A stretch of DNA of 11,839 nucleotides from an uncultured Clostridia bacterium (GTDB taxonomy: Bacteria; Bacillota; Clostridia; Saccharofermentanales; Saccharofermentanaceae). Positions 1-7,272 of the stretch are shown piece by piece. The DNA is taken from assembly GCA_946405115.1 (NCBI GenBank), contig CAMJGB010000038.1, positions 1 to 11,839 of the forward strand, in the 5' to 3' direction. Made by a program: the position numbers and the translations under genes. Position 1 is the first letter of the stretch. Every line of letters begins with the position of its first letter. The notes under the pieces were generated by a model that saw nothing but the letters and a program-made list of their open reading frames with translations, made no database searches and was not told where the DNA came from.

Positions 1-26
1 TTTAGAATTAAGCCCCCCTATAACTC

Positions 27-55
27 GTGTAATTATACTTATAATCTGTTATAAT
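27..55 (+). promoter_or_regulatory. Putative promoter of the argS operon
   Basis: A perfect TATAAT at 50-55 is preceded by TG one base upstream (47-48), making an extended -10 element. The hexamer 17 bases upstream (27-32, GTGTAA) is a poor -35, as expected for an extended -10 promoter. A second TATAAT lies at 40-45. Transcription would start near 62, giving a leader of about 25 nt. The inference rests on consensus match only. Confidence 0.45.
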
Positions 56-87
56 TTCTATCTATTTAGAGAATTTGGGGGCATTTT

Positions 88-1821
88 ATGGATTACAAGT
101 CCGTTATAGCAAAAAATATAGCCAATTTGACAGAACTTGATCAGGAACAGATATTCAAACTTATCGAGATTCCGCCTCAAAAAGACCTCGGAGACTACGC
201 ATTCCCTTGTTTTATACTCGCTAAGAGCCTTCACAAGGCTCCTAACATGATCTCTGAGAGCCTTGCAGGTGAGGCTTCATTAACTGAGAACGGTATGTTC
301 GAGGTTAAGAACGCAGGACCTTACCTCAATTTCTACATCGACCGTTCCAGATACGCATCCGATACGATCACAAAGATCAACACTGCAGGCGATAAGTTCG
401 GTCAGGCTTCTGACGGTGAGGGACAGAATGTCATCATCGAGTTCTCTTCACCTAATATTGCTAAGCCTTTCCATGTCGGACACGCTTTCACAACTATTCT
501 CGGTAATTCGCTTTCCAGAATCTATGACAGACTCGGATACAACGTTATCCGCATGAATCACCTTGGTGACTACGGAACACAGTTCGGTAAGCTCATCACT
601 GCTTACAGACTCTGGGGCGATGAGGAGGCTCTTTCCAAGGACCCCATCACTGAGCTCCTTCGAATCTACGTTAAGTTCCATGAGGAGGCCAAGAAGGATC
701 CTTCATTGGATGATACAGCTCGTGAGAACTTCAAAAAGCTTGAGGACGGCAGTCCTGAAGAGGTTGCTCTCTGGCAAAGATTCAGAGATCTTTCCCTCGT
801 TGTATTCAATAAGCTTTACGACAGAATGGGAGTTTCCTTCGATAATTACAACGGCGAGTCGTTCTACAGCGACAGGATTCCTGCAGTAGTTGACATGCTT
901 AAGGAGAAGAACCTTCTCGAGGAGAGTGAGGGCGCACAGGTTGTCATGCTCGATGAGTATAATCTTCCTCCTTGCATCATCCTTAAGAGCGACGGAACAA
1001 CTATCTATGCTTCAAGAGACCTTGCTGCAGTTCTTTACCGCAAGGACACATATAACTTCAACAAGAACATCTACGTAGTAGGTACACCTCAGGCACTTCA
1101 CTTTAAGCAGGTATTCTCCGTGCTTAAGAAGGCCGGCTATGACTTTGCCGATGACTGCGTACACGTAGGCTTTGGTCTTGTTAAGTTCAAGGACATGGTC
1201 TTCTCAACAAGAGAAGGTAACATCGTGCTCCTCGAGGATCTCCTCGATGCAGCTGTAGCTAAGACACGTGAGGTTATCGCTGAGAATGCGAAGCTTAGAG
1301 GTCAGGACATGAGCGAGGAAGAGATCTCCGAGATTGCCGAGAAGGTCGGTATCGGTGCCGTTATCTACACTTACGTTAAGGCAGGAAGAGAGAAGGATAT
1401 CGTATTCTCCTGGGAGGAGATGCTTAACTTCAACGGTAACTCCGCTCCTTACCTCATGTACACATATGCAAGAATCCGATCTATCATGCGCAAGGCTGAA
1501 GCTGCCGGCGTAAAGCCTTCGACAGACCTTGATACACTCGGTACTCTTACAAGCGACGATGCTTACGGCGTAATAAGCGCACTCTCAAGCTTCGAAAATG
1601 ACGTTAAGAAAGCAGCTTCCATCTACGAGCCTTTCGTTATCTCCAGAAGCCTTTTCGAGACGGCATCCGCATTCAACTCTTTCTACAATAACTGCAGAAT
1701 CCTGGGCGATGACGTTGATGTTAAGGATTCCGAAGCAAGACTTGCTCTTTGTGAGGCTGTAGGCAATGTGATTAAGTCCGGTTTGTACCTTCTCGGTATA
1801 GAGACGGTAGAGAGGATGTGA
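88..1821 (+). CDS. argS: Arginyl-tRNA synthetase
   Basis: Class I aminoacyl-tRNA synthetase that charges tRNA-Arg with arginine using ATP in the cytosol. The 577-residue product has the usual ArgS length. An N-terminal ArgS-specific tRNA-binding domain covers about residues 5-85. The catalytic Rossmann core starts at 115, with SSPNIAKPFHVGH (120-132) carrying the HIGH-type motif (HVGH, 129-132) and DYGTQFGK at 161-168. The DALR-type anticodon-binding domain covers about 455-577 and ends in the family-typical LLGIETVERM. The KMSKS-equivalent (370-378, MVFSTREGN) is degenerate, keeping STR-GN but lacking the usual KM. The ATG has a G-rich Shine-Dalgarno (GGGGG, 77-81) six bases upstream. It is first in a run of tightly packed rightward genes; the next start is 4 nt after its stop. 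No T-box leader fits in the 87 upstream bases. Confidence 0.97.
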   Translation: MDYKSVIAKNIANLTELDQEQIFKLIEIPPQKDLGDYAFPCFILAKSLHKAPNMISESLAGEASLTENGMFEVKNAGPYLNFYIDRSRYASDTITKINTAGDKFGQASDGEGQNVIIEFSSPNIAKPFHVGHAFTTILGNSLSRIYDRLGYNVIRMNHLGDYGTQFGKLITAYRLWGDEEALSKDPITELLRIYVKFHEEAKKDPSLDDTARENFKKLEDGSPEEVALWQRFRDLSLVVFNKLYDRMGVSFDNYNGESFYSDRIPAVVDMLKEKNLLEESEGAQVVMLDEYNLPPCIILKSDGTTIYASRDLAAVLYRKDTYNFNKNIYVVGTPQALHFKQVFSVLKKAGYDFADDCVHVGFGLVKFKDMVFSTREGNIVLLEDLLDAAVAKTREVIAENAKLRGQDMSEEEISEIAEKVGIGAVIYTYVKAGREKDIVFSWEEMLNFNGNSAPYLMYTYARIRSIMRKAEAAGVKPSTDLDTLGTLTSDDAYGVISALSSFENDVKKAASIYEPFVISRSLFETASAFNSFYNNCRILGDDVDVKDSEARLALCEAVGNVIKSGLYLLGIETVERM

Positions 1822-1825
1822 TCTT

Positions 1826-3520
1826 TTGGAGACGATGCCTGATTTTAAGGATATTAAGTACGAAAGACCTGATGTTGATGCGATATCGGAGAGTTTCAAG
1901 AGCTTAAGATTAAGGCTCATGACAGCCAAGGATGTTAACCAGGCATCCGATATCATTATGGAGTATGAGAAGCTTATCATCGGCTTCAATACTCAGTACG
2001 AACTTTGCAATATCCTTCATGATCTCGATACGTCGAACGATTTCTATACGGATGAACTTGAATTCTTCGATACGGCTTCAGCAGAATTAAGCGAACTTTC
2101 CGCTGCCATGCTTACTGTTATGGTTAACTGCCCTTGTGCAGATGCCTTGAAGGAGAAGTACGGAGAGATGATCTTCCGTAAGGCTGCTAACCTTAAGCAG
2201 ACCGTATCTCCTGAAGTAATCGACGATTATGCAGAGGAGTCTTCATTGCAGAACGACTACTCACAGATTAAGTCAGAAGCTGAGATCAAATTTGAAGATA
2301 AGACAGTTAACTTAAGTCAGCTGTCCGTATACTTGGAGTCTAACAGAAGACAGACCCGTAAAGATGCTCATAAGGCTCTTGATGAGTACTACATGAGCAA
2401 GAAGGAGACTTTCGACAAGATCTACGACGACATGGTCAAGATCAGAACGAGGGCAGCTCATAAGCTCGGCTTTAAGTCTTATACGGAACTTGGCTATAAG
2501 CTTATGGAGCGTTACGACTACAATCCCGAGGATGTTGCACGTTTCCGTGAGGCTGTTCTTAAGTACATCGTTCCGATTACGGTTCAGATCAGAAAACTTC
2601 AGAAGGAACGTCTCGAAGTAGATGAGTTGATGTTCTACGATCTTCCTACTTTGTTTAAGTCCGGTAATCCCGTACCGATCGTTCCGGGAGTAAGCCTCGG
2701 CGACGTCGCAGGTGATTTCTTCGCGAAGATATTCGGAAGCAGCCCTTCATTCCTTGAGGTTTTGTCCGAGCACGGATTTACGGATCTCATAACAAGAGAG
2801 AATAAGTCAACCGGCGGATACTGCATGTATCTTGATAGCTTCGCGATACCTTTCATCTTCATGAATGCTAACGGCACGGCTGATGACGTAGCTACTATCG
2901 TTCACGAAGGCGGCCATGCTTATGCTGCAGTCCAGAGTGCTGATGTTTCGCCTTTCACGGAGTGTCTTGCACCTACGCTTGAAACATGCGAGATACATTC
3001 CACTGCCATGGAGTTTATGTCATATCCGTTCATGGAGATGTTCTACGGTGAGAAGGCAGAGCAGTATAGAGAACTTCATATGACGCAGGCTTTGCTGTTC
3101 CTGCCTTACGGATGCATGGTCGACGAGTTCCAGCATGTAATCTACGATAATCCTGATCTTACTCCTGACGAGCGTCACGGCGTGTGGAAGAGCCTTGAGG
3201 AGAAGTATCAGCCTTTCATCAAATACGATGAGAATCATCCTTTCCATGCGATGGGCGGTGCATGGATGAAGAAGGATCATATCTTTACTTCGCCTTTCTA
3301 CTACATCGATTACTGTCTTGCACATATCTGTGCATTGCAGCTTTGGAACTTAAGCAGGGAAGACATGAAGACCGCGCTTATTAAGTACAACAAGCTTTGT
3401 TCTTTGGGCGGTACGGATACATTCCTTAAGCTTCTTGAGAAGTCAGAACTCGAGAGTCCTTTTGACATCAATGTTATCAAGCAGGTGGCATTCTCCTGCA
3501 GTGAGTTCCTTAATCTATGA
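1826..3520 (+). CDS. M3-family oligoendopeptidase (PepF-like)
   Basis: Zinc metallopeptidase of family M3, probably cytosolic, degrading short peptides. The 564-residue protein is close to the usual length for M3 oligoendopeptidases. The zinc site is visible as HEGGH at 360-364 (H360 and H364 ligands, E361 catalytic) with a likely third ligand E389 in the segment ETCEIHSTAMEF. The C-terminal FYYIDYCLA (491-499) matches the substrate-binding Tyr region of the family. No signal peptide or membrane segment is seen. Start choice: TTG at 1826 has AGAGGA nine bases upstream. The in-frame ATG at 1835 has GGAG only three bases away, so TTG is preferred, but the ATG would cost only three residues. It sits 4 nt after argS and overlaps the next gene by 4 nt (ATGA), indicating co-transcription and translational coupling. 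Confidence 0.93.
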   Translation: METMPDFKDIKYERPDVDAISESFKSLRLRLMTAKDVNQASDIIMEYEKLIIGFNTQYELCNILHDLDTSNDFYTDELEFFDTASAELSELSAAMLTVMVNCPCADALKEKYGEMIFRKAANLKQTVSPEVIDDYAEESSLQNDYSQIKSEAEIKFEDKTVNLSQLSVYLESNRRQTRKDAHKALDEYYMSKKETFDKIYDDMVKIRTRAAHKLGFKSYTELGYKLMERYDYNPEDVARFREAVLKYIVPITVQIRKLQKERLEVDELMFYDLPTLFKSGNPVPIVPGVSLGDVAGDFFAKIFGSSPSFLEVLSEHGFTDLITRENKSTGGYCMYLDSFAIPFIFMNANGTADDVATIVHEGGHAYAAVQSADVSPFTECLAPTLETCEIHSTAMEFMSYPFMEMFYGEKAEQYRELHMTQALLFLPYGCMVDEFQHVIYDNPDLTPDERHGVWKSLEEKYQPFIKYDENHPFHAMGGAWMKKDHIFTSPFYYIDYCLAHICALQLWNLSREDMKTALIKYNKLCSLGGTDTFLKLLEKSELESPFDINVIKQVAFSCSEFLNL

Positions 3521-4947
3521 AGCTGCCCGAAGCGTTCATAAACAGAATGAAAGAAGAATTACTGTCCTCCGAAGTAACGGAGGACGGTTTCTTTGAGAGT
3601 TTCGATAAAGAACCTCTTAAGGGCATCCGAATTAATAAAAGCAAGGTCGATAAAACCCGATACGAGGATATCTTAAAGGACCTTAATCCTGAAGAGTCTG
3701 TGATGGATATACCTTGGTGTGACTGCGGCTTTTACACTAAGACCGAGTCTTCCGGTAATTCTCCTTACTACCATGCGGGTGTTATATACCCGCAGGAGCC
3801 TTCTGCGATGCTTCCGGGACAGACCATCGGTGCTAAACCCGGAGATATCGTTATCGACCTTTGTGCCGCTCCCGGAGGTAAGGCCTGCAGGATTGCAGAG
3901 GAGCTTAACGGGGAAGGCGTTCTTATTGCAAACGAGATCTCATCTAACAGAGCTAAGGCACTTCTTCGTAACATTGAGAGAATGGGTATCCCTAATGCTG
4001 TCGTGCTTAATGAGGACCCCATTAACATGCGTAAGTTCCTGGCGGGAGTTGCCGATAAGATAATCGTTGACGCACCCTGTTCGGGCGAAGGCATGTTCAG
4101 AAGAGATCCTTCTGCAGTAAAGTCCTGGGAGAAGTACGGCCCCATACCGTGTTCCGAGCTTCAGGACACTATCCTTGAAAGTGCCGACATCATGCTTAAG
4201 CCCGGCGGCGAGCTTGTTTACTCCACATGCACATACGGCGTACTTGAAGATGAGGACCGCATCATAAACTTTATTAATACACACCCCGGATACGAGGTAA
4301 TCCCTCATACTGAAATACAAGGCGTTACACATGCATCTTCTGAAGGTAAGCTCCCCGGCAGCATGCGTATCTGGCCTCACATCAGTGAAGGCGACGGACA
4401 CTTCTGCGTGCACCTTCGAAAAGCTTCTGACAGCGAATCTTCCTTTATGCCGCTTCCTTCTTACTGCGTGAAGAAACGCGGTAAGAACGTAAGGGAGATG
4501 GATGCTCTTCTTGCTTTTATGAAGGATCTCCTGACAGAAGAAGCTTACGCGGAGTTTAAGGCAAGGACAGAAGACGGACTTCTCATAAGGGGTGAGCATG
4601 CAATGCTTCCTGCCGTCGATGAGAAGGCTTTGGGTACGCTTACTACCGTAAAGAACGGATTGTACCTGGGTGAGTTTAAGTCTAAGGGAAGAGAGCTTGT
4701 TTTCGCTCCTTCTAATTCACTTGCGCTGACGCTTAAGCGTGATGAGCTTAAGGACAGTGCCGTTATCTCTTACTCTTATGATGCACCTGAACTTACACGC
4801 TATCTTAAGGGCGAGACGCTAAGCACGGAGACCGGAACCAAGGGCAATGTTGTAATAGCCGTTGAAGGCTTCTGCTTAGGCTTTGGCAAAAGAAGCGCTG
4901 ACGGCATGATTAAGAATCTTTATCCAAAGGCATGGAGGTTAATGTGA
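3517..4947 (+). CDS. RsmF-type rRNA (cytosine-C5) methyltransferase
   Basis: SAM-dependent m5C RNA methyltransferase of the NOL1/NOP2/Sun (RsmB/RsmF) family. E. coli RsmF acts on 16S rRNA C1407; the target here is inferred only from the family. In the 476-residue protein the SAM-binding motif DLCAAPGGKA is at 114-123, the DAPCSGEGMF motif with conserved Cys188 at 185-194, and the STCTY motif with nucleophilic Cys238 at 236-240, followed by an acidic EDED. RIWPH and EGDGHF (284-296) close the catalytic domain as in RsmF. The remaining roughly 170 residues fit the RsmF C-terminal PUA-like RNA-binding module. The ATG overlaps the upstream stop (ATGA), and no strong Shine-Dalgarno is visible, consistent with coupling. 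Confidence 0.93.
   Translation: MKLPEAFINRMKEELLSSEVTEDGFFESFDKEPLKGIRINKSKVDKTRYEDILKDLNPEESVMDIPWCDCGFYTKTESSGNSPYYHAGVIYPQEPSAMLPGQTIGAKPGDIVIDLCAAPGGKACRIAEELNGEGVLIANEISSNRAKALLRNIERMGIPNAVVLNEDPINMRKFLAGVADKIIVDAPCSGEGMFRRDPSAVKSWEKYGPIPCSELQDTILESADIMLKPGGELVYSTCTYGVLEDEDRIINFINTHPGYEVIPHTEIQGVTHASSEGKLPGSMRIWPHISEGDGHFCVHLRKASDSESSFMPLPSYCVKKRGKNVREMDALLAFMKDLLTEEAYAEFKARTEDGLLIRGEHAMLPAVDEKALGTLTTVKNGLYLGEFKSKGRELVFAPSNSLALTLKRDELKDSAVISYSYDAPELTRYLKGETLSTETGTKGNVVIAVEGFCLGFGKRSADGMIKNLYPKAWRLM
4934..4938 (+). promoter_or_regulatory. Ribosome binding site that sets the rdgB start
   Basis: GGAGG lies five bases before a GTG at 4944. An in-frame ATG at 4932 overlaps this very motif and has no usable site of its own, so GTG 4944 is the better start. 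Confidence 0.7.
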
Positions 4948-5534
4948 GAATAGTTATTGCTACAGGAAACAAAGATAAGGTAAGGGAGATCAATGAGCTT
5001 TTGGAAGGCACAGGCTTTGAAGCTGTATCCATGAATGAAGCGGGTATCAGCTGCGATATCGTGGAAGATGCAGATTCGTTCAGAGGTAACGCTCTTATCA
5101 AGGCAAGAACAGTAGCAAAGTATACTGATGATTATGTTCTCGCTGATGATTCAGGAATTTGCATTGATGCTCTTGATGGAGCTCCCGGTATCTATTCAGC
5201 AAGATTCTGCGGTGAGGATTCCACTTACGAAGAGAAGTTCAAGAAGATCTTCGAGATGCTTAAAGATGTTCCTGAGGAGAAGAGAACAGCTCACTTTACT
5301 TGTGCCATTGCCGTCGTAAAGCCTGATAAGACTGATTTTACGGTAGAGGAATACTTCGAGGGTGTGCTTCATGAGAAGCCCGCAGGACTTAACGGATTCG
5401 GCTACGATCCGATATTCTACGTACCTGAATACGGAATGACTTCAGCCGAGATGAGCCCGGAACTTAAGAACAGTATGAGTCATCGGGGAAAAGCGCTCCG
5501 TAAAGCTGTTGAACTTATTATTAATAAGTGCTAA
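4944..5534 (+). CDS. rdgB: RdgB/HAM1 non-canonical purine NTP pyrophosphatase
   Basis: Hydrolyses dITP, XTP and ITP to monophosphates plus pyrophosphate, keeping deaminated purines out of nucleic acids; cytosolic, usually a dimer. From the GTG start the product is 196 residues, the usual family length, beginning MRIVIATGNKDK. Signature motifs are all present: TGNKDK (7-12), LADDSG (66-71, with the general-base Asp), GAPGIYSAR (79-87), GFGYDPIF (151-158) and SHRGKAL (179-185). The GTG start overlaps the methyltransferase stop as GTGA and has GGAGG at ideal spacing; the ATG at 4932 would add four residues (MEVN) not expected in the family. It is the last gene of the tight argS block, with 56 bases to the next start. 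Confidence 0.95.
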   Translation: MRIVIATGNKDKVREINELLEGTGFEAVSMNEAGISCDIVEDADSFRGNALIKARTVAKYTDDYVLADDSGICIDALDGAPGIYSARFCGEDSTYEEKFKKIFEMLKDVPEEKRTAHFTCAIAVVKPDKTDFTVEEYFEGVLHEKPAGLNGFGYDPIFYVPEYGMTSAEMSPELKNSMSHRGKALRKAVELIINKC

Positions 5535-5537
5535 TAT
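5509..5537 (+). promoter_or_regulatory. Possible promoter for the regulator-hom pair
   Basis: TTGAAC (5509-5514) and TAATAT (5532-5537) are spaced 17 bases apart at the end of rdgB. Each matches the sigma-A consensus at 4 of 6 positions; TATTAT at 5535-5540 is a better -10 but at a worse spacing. Transcription would start near 5545, just before an inverted repeat. Weak evidence from consensus only. Confidence 0.3.
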
Positions 5538-5555
5538 TATAGCCCGTAAACAAAT

Positions 5556-5572
5556 GTCCACCGTGCGTGGAC
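5556..5572 (+). promoter_or_regulatory. Inverted repeat, candidate operator or leader hairpin
   Basis: A perfect 6-bp inverted repeat, GTCCAC, five spacer bases, then GTGGAC. It lies just downstream of the possible promoter and 6 bases before the Shine-Dalgarno of the ACT regulator gene. No U-run follows, so it is not an intrinsic terminator. It could be an operator for the dimeric regulator it precedes, or a short RNA hairpin in the leader. The role is inferred from position alone. Confidence 0.4.
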
Positions 5573-5578
5573 TGCCCC

Positions 5579-5583
5579 AGGAG
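5579..5583 (+). promoter_or_regulatory. Ribosome binding site that sets the ACT-regulator start
   Basis: AGGAG lies seven bases before ATG 5591. It selects this ATG over an in-frame GTG at 5567 that falls inside the inverted repeat and has no ribosome site. Confidence 0.7.
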
Positions 5584-5590
5584 AATTTTG

Positions 5591-6034
5591 ATGCCCGAGC
5601 AAGTTGAGTACTACCTTGTAGATAAGAAAGTACTTCCTGAAGTATTTATCAAGGTAATGGAAGTAAAGCAGCGTCTCAATACCGGCGAATCTTCTTCGGT
5701 TAACGAAGCAGTAAGGAAGACCGGATTATCAAGAAGCGCTTATTATAAGTATAAGGATTCCGTTTTGCCTTTCTTCGAGGCAACTAACGGAAAGAAAGTT
5801 ACTCTTCTTATCACAGTCGAGAACTTCCAGGGTATTTTGTCTTCGATAATCAATGTTATCTCAGCCACTAAGGCGAGCATATTGACTATCAACCAGAATA
5901 TACCGATCAATGGTCTTGCTGATATCTCGATATCACTTGATACCGCATCGATGTTCGGTTCAGTGGAAGACATCATGAATGACATTAACAGAATTGCAGG
6001 AGTACGTAACTGCACGGTTCTGAGCAGAGAATAA
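5591..6034 (+). CDS. HTH-ACT domain regulator, ThrR/PheB-like (UPF0735)
   Basis: A 147-residue protein of the UPF0735 ACT-domain family, whose Bacillus subtilis member (PheB, renamed ThrR) has been described as a DNA-binding regulator of threonine biosynthesis; that link is from memory of the family. The N-terminal half holds a helix-turn-helix (about 36-57, SVNEAVRKTGLSRSAYYKYK). The C-terminal half is an ACT domain (about 69-145). In its first loop ENFQGIL retains the glycine that contacts amino-acid ligands, and TINQNIPINGLADISISLDT is strongly family-like. It lies 18 bases before hom, so it probably senses an aspartate-family amino acid and controls hom, and possibly its own transcription through the inverted repeat at 5556. 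The ligand is not evident from sequence. ATG 5591 was chosen over GTG 5567 because of AGGAG at seven bases. Confidence 0.85.
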   Translation: MPEQVEYYLVDKKVLPEVFIKVMEVKQRLNTGESSSVNEAVRKTGLSRSAYYKYKDSVLPFFEATNGKKVTLLITVENFQGILSSIINVISATKASILTINQNIPINGLADISISLDTASMFGSVEDIMNDINRIAGVRNCTVLSRE

Positions 6035-6052
6035 AGAAAAGAGGCGTTAACA

Positions 6053-7270
6053 ATGAAGTATATTGCAATTATGGGTTTTGGTGTTGTCGGTTCAGGTGTA
6101 GCTGAAGTGCTTGCCATGAACGAGGACAAGATCGCAAGACATGTAGGTGACAAGGTTAAGGTTAAGTACATTCTTGACCTCCGTGATTTCCCCGGAAGTC
6201 CTTTCGAGTCACTCGTAACTCATGATGCAGATCAGGTCTTTAACGATCCTGAAGTAAAGGTAATGGTTGAGACCATAGGCGGAGCTAGGATCGCTTATGA
6301 GTACACGAAGAGAGCTTTGTCTCTCGGCAAGAGCGTAGTTACGTCCAACAAGGAGCTCGTTGCAACACACGGTCCTGAGCTTATGGAACTTGCTAAGCAG
6401 CATAACTGCATCTACCTTTATGAGGCTGCAGTAGGCGGCGGTATCCCGATCATCAGACCTTTGCACAGATGCCTTGCTGCTAACCGTGTTGTAAGAATTG
6501 CAGGTATCGTTAACGGAACAACGAACTATATCCTCACGAACATGAGAGATAAGGGTGTTTCCTACGAGGAAGCTTTGAAGCAGGCACAGGCTAACGGCTA
6601 TGCTGAGGCTAATCCTACGGCTGACGTTGAGGGTATCGATGCACAGAGAAAGCTTTCAATCCTTTCTTCCATTGCATTGGACGGCACATATGTTGCTCCT
6701 TCCGAGATCAATACAGTAGGTATCTCAGGCCTTACGCTTGATGACATCAACTTCGCAGCTAAGATCGGATGTAAGGTTAAGCTTCTTGCAGTATTTAATA
6801 ACGGTGATGAAGGTTCTTCAGTATACGTTGCACCTCACTTCGTAAGATCTTCTTCAGTTCTTTACCCTGTAGAGGATATATTCAATGCCATCGTTGTTGA
6901 AGGTAATGCATTGGGCGAGGCTATGTTCTACGGACAGGGCGCAGGTAAGCTTCCTACAGCTTCCGCTGTTGTAGGTGATATTCTCGAGGCTGTAATGCCT
7001 GTTGAAGCTATTGCTTATGCTCACAACTGGTCCGCACCTAACAACGAGGGCAGAGTAACACTTCCTTATGAGAAGGGCGTTACGAAGATCGTTGTAAGAG
7101 CAGCTCTTGCTGATGCTGACAAGGTTAAGAAGGCATTCGCTTCATATGAGACGGAAGTTGCTCTTGAAGACGGCGAGTTCGCACTCTTTGTAAGAGGTAT
7201 TGCAAACGGTGAGATCGATTCACTTGTTTCCGGTATCGACGGTGCAAAGTGGATGCACATGTACGAGTAA
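6053..7270 (+). CDS. hom: Homoserine dehydrogenase
   Basis: NAD(P)H-dependent reduction of aspartate semialdehyde to homoserine, the branch point to threonine and methionine. The 405-residue protein has the Rossmann motif GFGVVG (8-13), TSNKELVA (97-104), the NGTTNYIL catalytic-domain motif (154-161) and ADVEGIDAQRK ending in K200, the position of the family's catalytic lysine. The C-terminal segment, about 343-405, has the length and predicted beta-alpha-beta-beta-alpha-beta order of an ACT domain. Its first loop (ALADADKV) lacks the Asp-x-Pro-Gly ligand-contact motif of canonical Hom ACT domains, so feedback control by threonine may be altered or lost. ATG has AAGAGG eight bases upstream. 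It is 18 bases after the HTH-ACT regulator gene, and an intrinsic terminator follows about 20 bases after its stop. No thrB or thrC is in the window. Confidence 0.96.
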   Translation: MKYIAIMGFGVVGSGVAEVLAMNEDKIARHVGDKVKVKYILDLRDFPGSPFESLVTHDADQVFNDPEVKVMVETIGGARIAYEYTKRALSLGKSVVTSNKELVATHGPELMELAKQHNCIYLYEAAVGGGIPIIRPLHRCLAANRVVRIAGIVNGTTNYILTNMRDKGVSYEEALKQAQANGYAEANPTADVEGIDAQRKLSILSSIALDGTYVAPSEINTVGISGLTLDDINFAAKIGCKVKLLAVFNNGDEGSSVYVAPHFVRSSSVLYPVEDIFNAIVVEGNALGEAMFYGQGAGKLPTASAVVGDILEAVMPVEAIAYAHNWSAPNNEGRVTLPYEKGVTKIVVRAALADADKVKKAFASYETEVALEDGEFALFVRGIANGEIDSLVSGIDGAKWMHMYE

Positions 7271-7272
7271 GT

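Noticed and set aside
12..82. GCCCCC (12-17) complementary to GGGGGC (77-82), which covers the argS ribosome site
   Set aside because: The likely transcription start near 62 leaves the C-run out of the transcript, and flanking bases do not extend the stem.
1..87. Possible T-box or other amino-acid leader for argS
   Set aside because: Too short before the ATG; no AG-box, specifier loop or terminator/antiterminator pair is seen.
3481..3499. GCAGG...CCTGC inverted repeat at the end of the peptidase gene
   Set aside because: Five-base stem with a nine-base loop, no T-run, inside coding sequence with the next gene overlapping.
3940..4599. Long minus-strand reading frame of 219 codons
   Set aside because: Lies entirely opposite the rRNA methyltransferase, whose motifs are clear; no recognisable domain and no ribosome site.
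4932..4943. ATG 4932 as the rdgB start
   Set aside because: It overlaps the GGAGG that serves GTG 4944 and adds four residues not expected in the family.
7249..7272. GTG 7249 as the GH5 start
   Set aside because: It would put eight residues before the signal peptide, overlaps hom and has no ribosome site at proper spacing.
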